The notes: generated from the sequence alone by a model not told the origin. DNA of 64,000 bases from an uncultured Lachnospiraceae bacterium (GCA_910586555.1 CAJUJY010000007.1:1-64000), one strand, 5' to 3'. Positions 1 to 8,107 are shown, counted from the stretch's first letter. Numbers and translations are program-made.

Positions 1-165
1 TCCATGCCTTCATTATATCTTATCTTTAACTTTTTGAAAATTGATTTCCGTGTTATATACAATATGTCTGTTTCATAAACTTTTAATTGTGTGTAAACAA
101 AAGATAATTTATAGTTATCCATAGTTTGTTCTAAAAAATTTATATATGTAAATTAAAATATGATG

Positions 166-342
166 CCCTGGCAATTCCAAAGTGTCCCATGTACACCCCG
201 CTTGCGCTTGGACTTGCACGCAATGGTGCATAAAGCCCTTATGCTTCAAAAAGAAAACTTTTTTGAAGCATTTAATACAGGGCTTAAACACCAGCGGCTG
301 CGTACAGCCTGTCCATTGGGACACATTTGTAATTTGCCAGGG
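166..342. repeat. 177-bp imperfect palindrome (MITE-like or long hairpin)
   Basis: The two halves are near-complete inverted copies. The outer arms are CCCTGGCAATT (166-176) and AATTTGCCAGGG (331-342). Further in, GTGTCCCA faces TGGGACAC, AAGCCCT faces AGGGCTT, and the centre is ATGCTTCAAAAAG (241-253) against CTTTTTTGAAGCAT (258-271). A transcript would fold into one rod of about 85 imperfect pairs. I see no convincing gene inside. It lies directly upstream of the erm promoter. Bases 1-165 show nothing I can support. Confidence 0.75.
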
Positions 343-383
343 AATAAATTTATGAAACGGACATGATATGGATAAAACCTGGA

Positions 384-412
384 TTGACAACAGATTATAT
401 ATCTGTTAGAAT
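384..412 (+). promoter_or_regulatory. Promoter of the erm leader
   Basis: TTGACA (384-389), a 17-nt spacer and TAGAAT (407-412) preceded by TG one base upstream, an extended -10. Transcription would start near 419, a few bases before the SD of the leader peptide. Confidence 0.8.
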
Positions 413-441
413 AAAAACAACAGAAAAAAGGAGGATTGTAT

Positions 442-471
442 ATGTCAGCATGTGTTTTCCGCTTAAGGTAA
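442..471 (+). CDS. Nine-codon leader peptide MSACVFRLR upstream of erm
   Basis: ATG at 442 follows a strong SD (AAGGAGG ending at 433) and reads Met-Ser-Ala-Cys-Val-Phe-Arg-Leu-Arg, then TAA. Known family fact: Arg-Leu-Arg is the ribosome-arrest motif of the ErmD-class leader peptide under macrolides. Seen in sequence: the Phe-Arg-Leu codons, TCCGCTT at 458-464, are exactly complementary to AAGCGGA at 657-663, which overlaps the erm SD. The bases just after the peptide (470-489) are complementary to 623-642. Inference: a drug-stalled ribosome would break this pairing and release erm translation. Confidence 0.75.
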   Translation: MSACVFRLR

Positions 472-488
472 AATGGCAATAAGAAAAC

Positions 489-513
489 AACCTGTTTTGG
501 AGCAGGTTTTTTT
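489..513 (+). terminator. Terminator-like hairpin in the erm leader
   Basis: Stem AACCTG (489-494) / CAGGTT (503-508) with an 8-nt loop, followed by an uninterrupted T run (507-513). It lies 17 nt after the leader peptide stop and about 160 nt before erm, so it looks like a transcription attenuator rather than the end of an upstream gene. Confidence 0.65.
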
Positions 514-671
514 GCATACTTAAGTGTAAGACAATGCGTAATATAGCTGGTTTTTAGTGTGCCAGTGTTTTTATGTTATCTTCCTATGTATATGCAGGAG
601 AATCTGTTCCAGGCAGCTTCCCTGTTTTTTTATTGCCATTTTTAATGTGAATAAAAAAGCGGAGGAAATAC

Positions 672-1250
672 ATGTCTGGAAAATATAAAAATAATAAAGA
701 TTCCCTTTTAGGGAAAATATATGGTTCACAAAATTTTTTGACAAGCAAGAGGCTTTTAGAAAGAATCGTAAGAAAAAGCACAATTACAAAAAATGATATA
801 GTTATAGAAATTGGTACTGGAAAAGGGCATCTTACAGAGGTGCTTTGCAGAAAGGCAGATTATGTTTTCTCGGTAGAGATTGACAAAAAATTGTATAAAC
901 ATGCAAAAGAACGCTTAAAAAATATAAATAATTTAAAAATAATCTGTGGGGATTTTATGAAATACCATCTGCCAGATAAGGGAAAATATAAAGTATTTTC
1001 TAATATTCCATACTATTTAACAACTAAAATTGTAAGAAAACTTACACAAAACCCTAATCCGCCATCTGAAATATGGCTTGTAATGGAAAAAGGGGCAGCA
1101 AAGAGGTTTTTAGGAATACCATCAGAAACAAAGTATTCTTTATATTTAAAACACAGATGGAAACTGGATATTGCCTATTTTTTTAAAAAAGAGGATTTCC
1201 ACCCAAAACCTTCTGTGGATTCAGTTCTTTTGCACTTTTTACGTAAATAA
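672..1250 (+). CDS. Short Erm/KsgA-family rRNA adenine N6-methyltransferase
   Basis: S-adenosylmethionine-dependent methylase of the Erm/KsgA family. Erm enzymes dimethylate A2058 of 23S rRNA and give macrolide-lincosamide-streptogramin resistance. Visible are GSQNF near residue 18, the SAM-binding EIGTGKG (46-52), acidic VEID (68-71), the catalytic NIPY (111-114) and FHPKP (176-180). At 192 residues it is about 50 shorter than classical Erm proteins: it stops just after the catalytic domain and lacks the C-terminal helical domain. The bases after the stop do not encode the missing part in another frame, so this is not a recent frameshift. Start chosen because GGAGGA (661-666) precedes ATG 672. 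The inducible-type leader favours Erm over KsgA. The exact target base is unproven. Confidence 0.8.
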   Translation: MSGKYKNNKDSLLGKIYGSQNFLTSKRLLERIVRKSTITKNDIVIEIGTGKGHLTEVLCRKADYVFSVEIDKKLYKHAKERLKNINNLKIICGDFMKYHLPDKGKYKVFSNIPYYLTTKIVRKLTQNPNPPSEIWLVMEKGAAKRFLGIPSETKYSLYLKHRWKLDIAYFFKKEDFHPKPSVDSVLLHFLRK

Positions 1251-1295
1251 AATACAAAAGTTTTATAAAACTGGTACAAAGTATATATGTTCACT

Positions 1296-1324
1296 TTGAC
1301 ATATCTGTATATTTCCACTATAAT
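1296..1324 (+). promoter_or_regulatory. Consensus sigma-A promoter
   Basis: TTGACA (1296-1301), 17-nt spacer, TATAAT (1319-1324): a perfect vegetative promoter 32 bases before the next gene. Confidence 0.85.
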
Positions 1325-1355
1325 ATATAAATACTAAATACATGGAGGTATATAG

Positions 1356-1865
1356 ATGCCAGGTAAAAGAAAAAACAGCAGAAAGTCCAAACGGCTACAA
1401 AGAAGGGCAAGACATAACCAAAATAAGAAAGAAGGTACATTTATGACAGAGAACATAATGGATACAGAAAATGAAACAACAAAAATTACAGCAGAAGCTA
1501 CAGAAGGTAAAAATCCACCAGATGAAGCTTGTGCCATAACAGGAGGGACAGAAGGGATACCAGATGGAACAACAGAAAATGGGACAGCAGAGGATGGCAG
1601 CCTTTCAGAAAAAGAGGAAATTACCGTGGATAATAAACCAGAAAATGTAAAAAAGGAAACCAGCCATAAGTTATATATCCAGTACAATGATTTGGAATTT
1701 AGTGACGAACTTATGTTTGAGGCAGCAGTAATTGCATATTGTAATGAATATAACCAGGACAAGTCATCAGTGGAATCAGTCAACCTGTATGTTAAGCCAC
1801 AGGAAGGCAAGGCATACTATGTTATAAATAATGATGCAGAAAAAACAGGTTCTATTGATTTATAA
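1356..1865 (+). CDS. DUF6465-like small protein
   Basis: 169 residues in three parts: a Lys/Arg-rich N-terminus (1-28), an acidic Thr/Glu/Gly-rich low-complexity linker (about 30-100), and a compact C-terminal domain (about 104-169) containing KLYIQYNDLEF and ending NLYVKPQEGKAYYVINN...GSIDL. The tail pattern matches what I recall as DUF6465 of Lachnospiraceae, whose function is unknown. There is no signal peptide or membrane segment, so it is likely cytoplasmic. GGAGG (1344-1348) fixes the start, and it has its own perfect promoter and terminator, so it is a single-gene unit. The basic head could bind nucleic acid, but that is only inference from composition. Confidence 0.6.
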   Translation: MPGKRKNSRKSKRLQRRARHNQNKKEGTFMTENIMDTENETTKITAEATEGKNPPDEACAITGGTEGIPDGTTENGTAEDGSLSEKEEITVDNKPENVKKETSHKLYIQYNDLEFSDELMFEAAVIAYCNEYNQDKSSVESVNLYVKPQEGKAYYVINNDAEKTGSIDL

Positions 1866-1891
1866 TTTATATAACTGGCAGAATTAGGAAT

Positions 1892-1921
1892 GAAGTCCTG
1901 TTATACAGGGCTTCATTATTT
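1892..1921 (+). terminator. Terminator after the DUF6465-like gene
   Basis: Hairpin GAAGTCCTG / CAGGGCTTC (one T-G wobble) with a 5-nt loop, followed by ATTATTTTA. The T run is imperfect. Confidence 0.6.
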
Positions 1922-1941
1922 TACAGAGGTGTTAATTAATA

Positions 1942-2364
1942 ATGTTTAGAAAAATATGGGAACTTTATTTAAAATATAAGGAAGTTATTCTGTATTTAGT
2001 ATTCGGAGGCCTTACAACCCTTGTAAATATAGTTTCATACGCTGTTTTTGCGCGTGCCATGCATATGGGTACTGTTACAAGCACTACAATGGCATGGTTA
2101 ATAAGTGTGGTTTTTGCTTATGTCACAAATAAAGTTTTTGTCTTTGAAAGCAAGACAGATACATTTGCCATGCTTGTTAAAGAATGTGTTTCATTTTTAG
2201 GGTGCAGGCTTGCAACAGGCATAATGGATATTGCTATAATGTATGTTTCAGTTGATATGATGCATTTTAATGATATTGTTATGAAAGTTATTTCAAATGT
2301 ATTTGTTGTAATTTTAAACTATATATTTAGCAAATTATTTATCTTTAAGAAAGAAACCGCTTAA
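1942..2364 (+). CDS. GtrA-family membrane protein
   Basis: 140-residue integral membrane protein with four predicted helices (about 14-34, 45-65, 78-98 and 108-130), the usual GtrA/DPMS layout. It has YLVFGGLTTLVN in helix 1 and YVTNKVFVFES between helices 2 and 3, and ends KLFIFKK. Family members assist movement of lipid-linked sugars across the membrane or support a partner glycosyltransferase. The gene precedes the UDP-galactopyranose mutase by 27 nt, so the two are probably co-transcribed and may serve a galactofuranose- or other glycan-containing envelope polymer. The actual substrate cannot be read from sequence. Confidence 0.85.
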   Translation: MFRKIWELYLKYKEVILYLVFGGLTTLVNIVSYAVFARAMHMGTVTSTTMAWLISVVFAYVTNKVFVFESKTDTFAMLVKECVSFLGCRLATGIMDIAIMYVSVDMMHFNDIVMKVISNVFVVILNYIFSKLFIFKKETA

Positions 2365-2391
2365 TTTTTAAATATGGAAATGAGGGGCAGC

Positions 2392-3492
2392 ATGAAATAC
2401 GATTATCTTATAGCAGGTGCAGGGCTGTTTGGAGCTGTTTTTGCATATGAAGCAAAAAAAACCGGGAAAAAGTGCATTGTTATTGATAAAAGGCCGCATA
2501 TAGCAGGCAATATTTATACAGAAAATAATGACGGAATACATGTCCATAAATATGGTGCACATATTTTCCACACATCTGATAAAAATATATGGGATTATAT
2601 AAACCAGTTTTCAGAATTTAATAATTATATTAATTCTCCAGTTGCCATTTATAATGATGAACTGTATAACCTTCCATTTAATATGAATACATTTAGCAAA
2701 ATGTGGGGGATTAAAACCCCGGCTGAAGCTAAAAAGATTATTGAAGAACAGACAAACGGGCTTAGCATTAGTGAACCGGCAAATCTTGAAGAACAGGCAT
2801 TAAAACTTGTTGGACGTGATGTATATGAAAAACTAATTAAAGGGTATACAAAAAAGCAATGGGGGCGTGAATGTAAGGATCTGCCTGCATTTATTATAAA
2901 AAGGCTTCCATTAAGGTTTACTTATGATAATAATTATTTTAATGACAGATACCAGGGAATACCTGTAGACGGATATACTGCTATTGTGGAAAAAATGCTT
3001 GAGGGTACAGAAACCAGGCTGTCAACAGATTATTTTGATATTAAAGATAAGGTAGATGCAGATAAAGTTATTTATACAGGAATGATTGATGAATACTATG
3101 GCTATAAACTTGGAGTGCTTGAATACCGTTCAGTGCGTTTTGAAACAGAAAGGCTTGAGTGCAGTAATTACCAGGGAAATGCTGTTGTTAATTATACTTC
3201 AGATAATGTACCATACACACGCATTATTGAACATAAACATTTTAATTATGGAAAACAGCCATTTACAATTATAAGCAGGGAATATTCTTTAGAATGGACA
3301 AAGGGCATTGAACCATATTATCCAGTTAATAATGAAAAAAATGATTCCCTTTACAGCCAGTATAAAGAATTATCAGAAAAAGAGGAAAACATTATATTTG
3401 GCGGAAGGCTTGGCCATTATAAATATTATGATATGGACAAAGTAATAGCGGCAGCACTTTTATTATGCAAAAAAGAATTACAGCTTCATTAG
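2392..3492 (+). CDS. glf: UDP-galactopyranose mutase
   Basis: Flavoenzyme that interconverts UDP-galactopyranose and UDP-galactofuranose, the precursor of galactofuranose in cell-surface glycans. The N-terminal FAD-binding motif is GAGLFG (9-14). The conserved HKYGAHIFHTSD follows around residue 53, and GRLGHYKYYDMDKVI near the C-terminus closes the flavin site. At 366 residues it is the usual length. I chose ATG 2392 because GAGGGG sits 6 nt upstream. An in-frame ATG at 2374 lacks an SD and overlaps this SD. The neighbouring GtrA gene and the convergent RfbAB genes make this an envelope-polysaccharide precursor locus. Confidence 0.95.
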   Translation: MKYDYLIAGAGLFGAVFAYEAKKTGKKCIVIDKRPHIAGNIYTENNDGIHVHKYGAHIFHTSDKNIWDYINQFSEFNNYINSPVAIYNDELYNLPFNMNTFSKMWGIKTPAEAKKIIEEQTNGLSISEPANLEEQALKLVGRDVYEKLIKGYTKKQWGRECKDLPAFIIKRLPLRFTYDNNYFNDRYQGIPVDGYTAIVEKMLEGTETRLSTDYFDIKDKVDADKVIYTGMIDEYYGYKLGVLEYRSVRFETERLECSNYQGNAVVNYTSDNVPYTRIIEHKHFNYGKQPFTIISREYSLEWTKGIEPYYPVNNEKNDSLYSQYKELSEKEENIIFGGRLGHYKYYDMDKVIAAALLLCKKELQLH

Positions 3493-3510
3493 GCCAGCAG
3501 TAAATCAGAT

Positions 3511-3569
3511 TGCGGATATCATCTGGCTAAATTATATATAATAAAGCCAGATAATATTTGCAATCCGCA
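3511..3569. repeat. Palindromic intergenic element / bidirectional terminator
   Basis: Nested stem TGCGGAT (3511-3517) / ATCCGCA (3563-3569) and ATCTGGCT (3521-3528) / AGCCAGAT (3545-3552), between two convergent genes. The outer sequence (GCGGATAT ... GCAATCCGC) resembles the short palindrome found at 13.4, 45.66 and 55.9 kb, here with an inserted AT-rich loop. Confidence 0.6.
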
Positions 3570-3640
3570 TTTCAAACAATCCTTGGTTGTAAGCGTTTCT
3601 TGATTGCAAGCAGCCTCTGGTTTCAAATGTGGGATTAAAT

Positions 3641-4672
3641 TTATTTTATATTTTCCCTGTTTCCATACATTTTCTCATAGTAATCCTGGTAATCACCTTT
3701 AATAATATTTTCCCACCATTCCCTGTTATTCATATACCATTTTACTGTTTTCTTAATCCCTTCATCAAATGGTGTTTCAGGAAGCCAGCCAAGTTCACCA
3801 TGGATTTTGGACGGGTCTATTGCATAGCGCCTGTCATGTCCAGGCCTGTCTGTTACGTGTGTTATAAGGTCTTCACTTTTGCCAAGTGCAGCTATAACAG
3901 TTTTTACAACTTCCATATTAGTCTTTTCATTGTGGCCGCCTATATTATAAATTTCACCTGCTGTACCTTTGTGTATTATAAGGTCTATTGCAATACAATG
4001 GTCTTCTACATAAAGCCAGTCACGCACATTTTCACCAGTTCCATATACAGGTACTTTTTTATCATTTAATACATTGGAAATAACCAGTGGTATAAGCTTC
4101 TCTGGGAAATGGTATGGCCCGTAGTTATTTGAACACCTTGAAATAGTACATGGAAGCCCATAAGTACGTGAATATGCCTGTACAAGCAGGTCTGCTGATG
4201 CTTTTGAAGCAGAATAAGGGCTGCTTGTATGGATAGGTGTTGTTTCTGTAAAGAAAAGGTCTGGCCTGTCAAGCGGAAGGTCGCCATATACTTCATCAGT
4301 AGAAACCTGGTGGTAACGTTTAATGCCATATTTGCGGCAGGCATCAAGCAGCACACTTGTACCAATAATATTAGTCTGTAAGAAGAGTTCTGGTTCATTT
4401 ATAGAACGGTCAACATGGCTTTCCGCAGCAAAATTTACAACCATATCTGGTTTTTCTTCTTCAAATATCTTATAAACAGCCTCCCTGTCTGCAATATCTG
4501 TCTTAAAAAACTTAAAATTTGCCTTATCCATTATAGGGGCAAGTGTTTCCATATTTCCAGCATACGTAAGCTTGTCAATACATAAAACTTTATATTCTGG
4601 ATATTTTTTTGTTATATAATGGCAGAAATTGCCCCCAATAAAACCAGCCCCGCCTGTTACAATTATATTCAT
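3641..4672 (-). CDS. rfbB: dTDP-glucose 4,6-dehydratase
   Basis: Second step of dTDP-L-rhamnose (and other dTDP-deoxysugar) synthesis: NAD-dependent dehydration of dTDP-glucose to the 4-keto-6-deoxy sugar. It is an extended SDR fold with TGGAGFIGG (6-14), the catalytic STDE (124-127, Asp126 and Glu127), and Tyr153/Lys157 in YSASK. At 343 residues it is full length. Start at ATG 4672 because GGAGGAG precedes it by about 8 nt; an upstream in-frame extension has no SD. It follows rfbA in the same direction with about 100 nt between. The genes for the last two rhamnose steps (rfbC, rfbD) are not in this window. Confidence 0.95.
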   Translation of the reverse strand: MNIIVTGGAGFIGGNFCHYITKKYPEYKVLCIDKLTYAGNMETLAPIMDKANFKFFKTDIADREAVYKIFEEEKPDMVVNFAAESHVDRSINEPELFLQTNIIGTSVLLDACRKYGIKRYHQVSTDEVYGDLPLDRPDLFFTETTPIHTSSPYSASKASADLLVQAYSRTYGLPCTISRCSNNYGPYHFPEKLIPLVISNVLNDKKVPVYGTGENVRDWLYVEDHCIAIDLIIHKGTAGEIYNIGGHNEKTNMEVVKTVIAALGKSEDLITHVTDRPGHDRRYAIDPSKIHGELGWLPETPFDEGIKKTVKWYMNNREWWENIIKGDYQDYYEKMYGNRENIK

Positions 4673-4773
4673 ATATATTTCTCCTCCAATTCCATTATAA
4701 GTTATAAAATTACATAGTTTTTTATAATATAATCCCATTATATTATAATTATCTATCCTGGCAGTCCTTTATT

Positions 4774-5652
4774 TTAATACATAATCTTTCCAGATGCAAC
4801 CTGTTTTAAATGCCTGCCATATGCAGATTTACCATAGAGTTCTGCGGATTCTAAAAGTTTGTCTTTTGATATCCAGCCATTTTTAAAAGCAATTTCTTCA
4901 ACTGCTGAAATCTTAATACCCTGGCGGTTTTCTATAACTTTAACAAATTCTGTAGCATCAGAAAGGGCATCTATAGTACCTGTATCAAGCCATGCATAAC
5001 CACGTCCAAGTGTTACTACATTAAGTGAACCTTCTTCAAGATACATTTTGTTAAGATCTGTAATTTCAAGTTCACCACGGCTGGAAGGCTTTACCTTCTT
5101 AGCCATTTCTACAACCCTGTTATCATAGAAATAAAGCCCTGTAACACAGTAATTTGACTTTGGGTTTTCAGGCTTTTCTTCAATAGAAACTGCTTTGCCA
5201 TTCTCATCAAATTCAACTATGCCAAAACGTTCAGGATCATCAACATAATACCCAAATATAGTTGCGCCGTTTTTAGCAGAAGCTGCATTGCGCAGGTGGT
5301 GTCCAAGACCGCTTCCATAAAATATATTATCCCCAAGTACCATTGCACATGCATCACCATCTATAAAATCTTCACCTATAATAAATGCCTGTGCAAGCCC
5401 GTCAGGTGAAGGCTGTACTTTATAACTTAAATTTATCCCAAACTTGCCTCCATCACCTAAAAGACGTTCAAAGTTGCCTATATCAATGCTTGTGGATATT
5501 ATAAGTATATCACGTATCCCTGCAAGCATAAGTGTTGAAAGCGGGTAATAAACCATTGGTTTATCATAAACTGGCAGCAGTTGTTTAGAAGTAACCATGG
5601 TAAGAGGGTACAGTCTTGTACCAGAACCGCCGGCAAGTATAATTCCTTTCAT
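4774..5652 (-). CDS. rfbA: Glucose-1-phosphate thymidylyltransferase
   Basis: Makes dTDP-glucose from dTTP and glucose-1-phosphate, feeding RfbB downstream. The nucleotide-binding loop LAGGSGTRLYPLT is at the N-terminus (6-18), followed by KQLLPVYDKPMVYYPLS. LGDNIFYG (about 108-115) carries the metal/substrate Asp, and EEKPENPKSNY follows around residue 160. 292 residues is the normal size. CGGAGG lies 8 nt before the ATG. First gene of an rfbA-rfbB pair. Confidence 0.95.
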   Translation of the reverse strand: MKGIILAGGSGTRLYPLTMVTSKQLLPVYDKPMVYYPLSTLMLAGIRDILIISTSIDIGNFERLLGDGGKFGINLSYKVQPSPDGLAQAFIIGEDFIDGDACAMVLGDNIFYGSGLGHHLRNAASAKNGATIFGYYVDDPERFGIVEFDENGKAVSIEEKPENPKSNYCVTGLYFYDNRVVEMAKKVKPSSRGELEITDLNKMYLEEGSLNVVTLGRGYAWLDTGTIDALSDATEFVKVIENRQGIKISAVEEIAFKNGWISKDKLLESAELYGKSAYGRHLKQVASGKIMY

Positions 5653-5687
5653 TGTAATTCCTCCGTTTTATTTATTATTTCACTTAC

Positions 5688-5961
5688 TTATTTATTAATC
5701 TGTTTCTTTATTCCAATATACTTTTTTATTGCCTGTACAATAACTACTTTATCATTTTCTTTTAGTACAGTCTGCCCATTAGGAATAACTGTACCACCAT
5801 CACGTATAACCATTGCAATAAGCATATCTTTAGGAATATCCAGTTCACCTATTGCCTTATCACACCACTGGCTGTCCTTGGAAATCAAATTTATCCGAAA
5901 ATTTTTCTGCAAGTACACAAAGCAATATTACACAGGCAATAACTAAAACAAAAAGAGCCAT
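5688..5961 (-). pseudogene. Gutted NhaP/CvrA-type K+/H+ antiporter (start plus RCK_C tail only)
   Basis: AAGGAG and ATG at 5961 open a frame that reads MALFVLVIACVILLCVLAEKF, a typical first transmembrane segment of NhaP2-type antiporters, but it stops after 33 codons. The +1 frame then continues into a clear RCK_C/TrkA-C domain: WCDKAIGELDIP, then IRDGGTVIPNGQTVL, then NDKVVIV, to a stop at 5688. The roughly 400 residues of transmembrane transporter normally between the two are absent. This is best explained by a large internal deletion plus frameshift. The tail alone, read as a 76-residue ORF from 5918, would be a free nucleotide-sensing domain, but it has no SD of its own. Confidence 0.7.
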
Positions 5962-6006
5962 AAATTCTCCTTGAAACTAAATTTTATAATAAAAATTTAC
6001 ATGCAT

Positions 6007-6240
6007 TTACCCACCCTTGTTATGCATTTTCTTAACCCTTTTTAAAACAGATGTATCAAGGTGGTTTTCTTTTATAAGCCTTAATGCAACCATTTTGTTA
6101 ATCCGGTAATTTATAGATACTGTCCTGCTGCCATCAGTATAAATAAAATGGTCACCACTCTGCCTTGACAGTTTAAACCCATTTCCTTCAAGAATCTGCC
6201 GCATCTCTTTTGTATTATAAACGATAGGCCTTGTACTCAT
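6007..6240 (-). CDS. HicA-like toxin-fold protein, no HicB next to it
   Basis: 77-residue double-stranded-RNA-binding-like fold of the HicA/YcfA type: it starts with KEMRQILEGNGFKLSRQSGDHFIYTD, where GDHFIY matches the catalytic G-(S/D)-H of HicA, followed by a short beta strand and RLIKENHLD. Canonical HicA proteins are mRNA interferases paired with an antitoxin HicB, but no HicB-like ORF is adjacent. Upstream is a chemotaxis receptor gene ending 19 nt away, and downstream is the decayed antiporter. GGAGGAGAG before ATG 6240 fixes the start. It may be a solitary domesticated or residual toxin. Confidence 0.65.
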   Translation of the reverse strand: MSTRPIVYNTKEMRQILEGNGFKLSRQSGDHFIYTDGSRTVSINYRINKMVALRLIKENHLDTSVLKRVKKMHNKGG

Positions 6241-6259
6241 GTACAGCTCTCCTCCATAT

Positions 6260-8011
6260 TTACAGATTATTAATGCCGCTGCTTCCAATCATTTTTGGTT
6301 CTTCATATTCCAGTGCATATGATGGCTGTTGTATTTCTTCCGTGCCTTTCAGTTTAAACTTTGATACCTGCATTTCAAGACCCCTTATCTGTCCTGACAG
6401 TTCTTCACTTGCAGATGCACACTGCTGGCTTGTTGCTGAATTTGTCTGTACTACCTGGGATACCTGTGAAAGCGCCTGGTCTATCTGTGCCGTCGCCGTA
6501 GCCTGGTTATTTGATGTTTCTGCTATAGATTCACTAAGGCCTGTAACCTTATCCACCATTTCTGACACAAGCATAAGGGAACGGGCTGTTTTTTTGGCAA
6601 GTTCTGAACCTCTTTTTACTTTTGCAATGGAGTCTTCTATCATTTCTGTGGTCTGGCTTGATGCCTGTGCAGACCTGCCAGCAAGGTTTCTTACTTCTTC
6701 CGCAACTACAGCAAACCCCTTGCCGTGCTCTCCTGCCCTTGCTGCTTCAACAGATGCATTAAGCGCAAGTATATTTGTATTAAATGCTATATCATCAATA
6801 ACTTTTATAATTTTTTGTATGTTTTCAGAAGCTTCATTAATCTCTTCCATTGCTTCAACCATTTCGTTCATATATTCATTACCATTAACAATATCTTCTT
6901 TTGTTTCTATAACAATGCTGTTTACTTCACTTGCCTGTTCTGCATTATCTTTTGTCTGGTTTGCAATATCTGTTACAGATGCTGCAATCTGCTGTATTGC
7001 ACTTGCCTGCTCTGTAGAACCTTGTGCAAGTGTCTGGCTTGCAGCAGCTATCTGCCCAGAACCAATGGTGATCTGCTTTGATGCACTTTTTATAACACTA
7101 AATGCAGTATTATTATCCCTTATAAGTTTTTCTATTGCTTTGCCCACAACATCATCTGGTGATGCAGGTGTATAATCTATATTAAGGTTCCCGCTAGAAA
7201 GTTTTTCTAAAGCTTCTGCTTGTCTTTTAAGGTTTCCAACCATATCACAGAAACTATTATGTAATAATGAAATTTCATTTTTGCTTTCAGGAAGCCTTTC
7301 AATATTATGGTTTATATTACCAGCCGTTATATCACGTGCAATATTTGTAAGCCTTATCATAGGATCACGAAACAGCTTAATTAAAATAACTGCACAATAT
7401 AATGTACTAGCTATAACAAATACAAGGAATATGCATACAGCAGTATTTGATGTACTCCTGGTCTTCATTTCTTTATTAATCATGGCAGAAGCATTATTAT
7501 GTAACTGTCCAAGAAGCTGGTTAATTAAGCCTGTCGCTGCATTTGCAGATTCAACGCCATTATTAGCAAGATGATTCCTTGCCTGCGCAATATTGCCTTG
7601 TGCAACATATTTAAGGCATATATCAACATCTGCAAGATAAAGCCCTATCTGTTCCTGCGCTTTTTCATGTTTTTTAATAAGTTCTTCATCTAAAAAGGCG
7701 GCCTCTGCTTCTGCAAAAGCTGCTTCCATATTTTCCCTGGCTGTACCAAGATCTTTTATTGCCTGTGCCTGTTTTTCGCTGTCACGTGAATACAGGTACA
7801 GTACATTCCGCAAATCCGCCTTTATTTCCTGGAAATATGCAAATCCCATTGACACATCACCCTGTATCTTGCCATAATTATTATAAAGTATATCACTGTT
7901 ATTTGCTTCTAATTGTATAATATAATAATTTCCTATTGCAAGGGCTAATATATATATTATCATTGAAATAAATGTAATATATATAGTGCTTCCAACTTTC
8001 ATTTTACTCAT
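6260..8011 (-). CDS. Methyl-accepting chemotaxis protein
   Basis: 583-residue transmembrane receptor. The first membrane helix is at about 9-31, with an extracytoplasmic four-helix ligand domain (about 32-190, MCP-four-helix-bundle type, no Cache signature seen). The second helix is at about 190-212, then HAMP (about 213-265) and a long methyl-accepting coiled coil whose hairpin tip contains EAARAGEHGKGFAVVAEEVRNLA. It sends ligand information to CheA/CheW and implies a motile relative or ancestor. No other chemotaxis or flagellar gene is nearby. GGAGG precedes ATG 8011 by 11 nt; a second ATG lies three codons in. Confidence 0.95.
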   Translation of the reverse strand: MSKMKVGSTIYITFISMIIYILALAIGNYYIIQLEANNSDILYNNYGKIQGDVSMGFAYFQEIKADLRNVLYLYSRDSEKQAQAIKDLGTARENMEAAFAEAEAAFLDEELIKKHEKAQEQIGLYLADVDICLKYVAQGNIAQARNHLANNGVESANAATGLINQLLGQLHNNASAMINKEMKTRSTSNTAVCIFLVFVIASTLYCAVILIKLFRDPMIRLTNIARDITAGNINHNIERLPESKNEISLLHNSFCDMVGNLKRQAEALEKLSSGNLNIDYTPASPDDVVGKAIEKLIRDNNTAFSVIKSASKQITIGSGQIAAASQTLAQGSTEQASAIQQIAASVTDIANQTKDNAEQASEVNSIVIETKEDIVNGNEYMNEMVEAMEEINEASENIQKIIKVIDDIAFNTNILALNASVEAARAGEHGKGFAVVAEEVRNLAGRSAQASSQTTEMIEDSIAKVKRGSELAKKTARSLMLVSEMVDKVTGLSESIAETSNNQATATAQIDQALSQVSQVVQTNSATSQQCASASEELSGQIRGLEMQVSKFKLKGTEEIQQPSYALEYEEPKMIGSSGINNL

Positions 8012-8107
8012 TATAAAATAATCCTCCTTTAAAACTAATATAGATTTTTTAATATAGTATGTTATAATGGTATCATAAAAAAACTAAAACAGCAAGGACA
8101 AAGATTT

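Noticed and set aside
160..366. ORFs on both strands across the 5' palindrome
   Set aside because: No SD, no recognisable protein, and both strands are open only because the sequence is palindromic.
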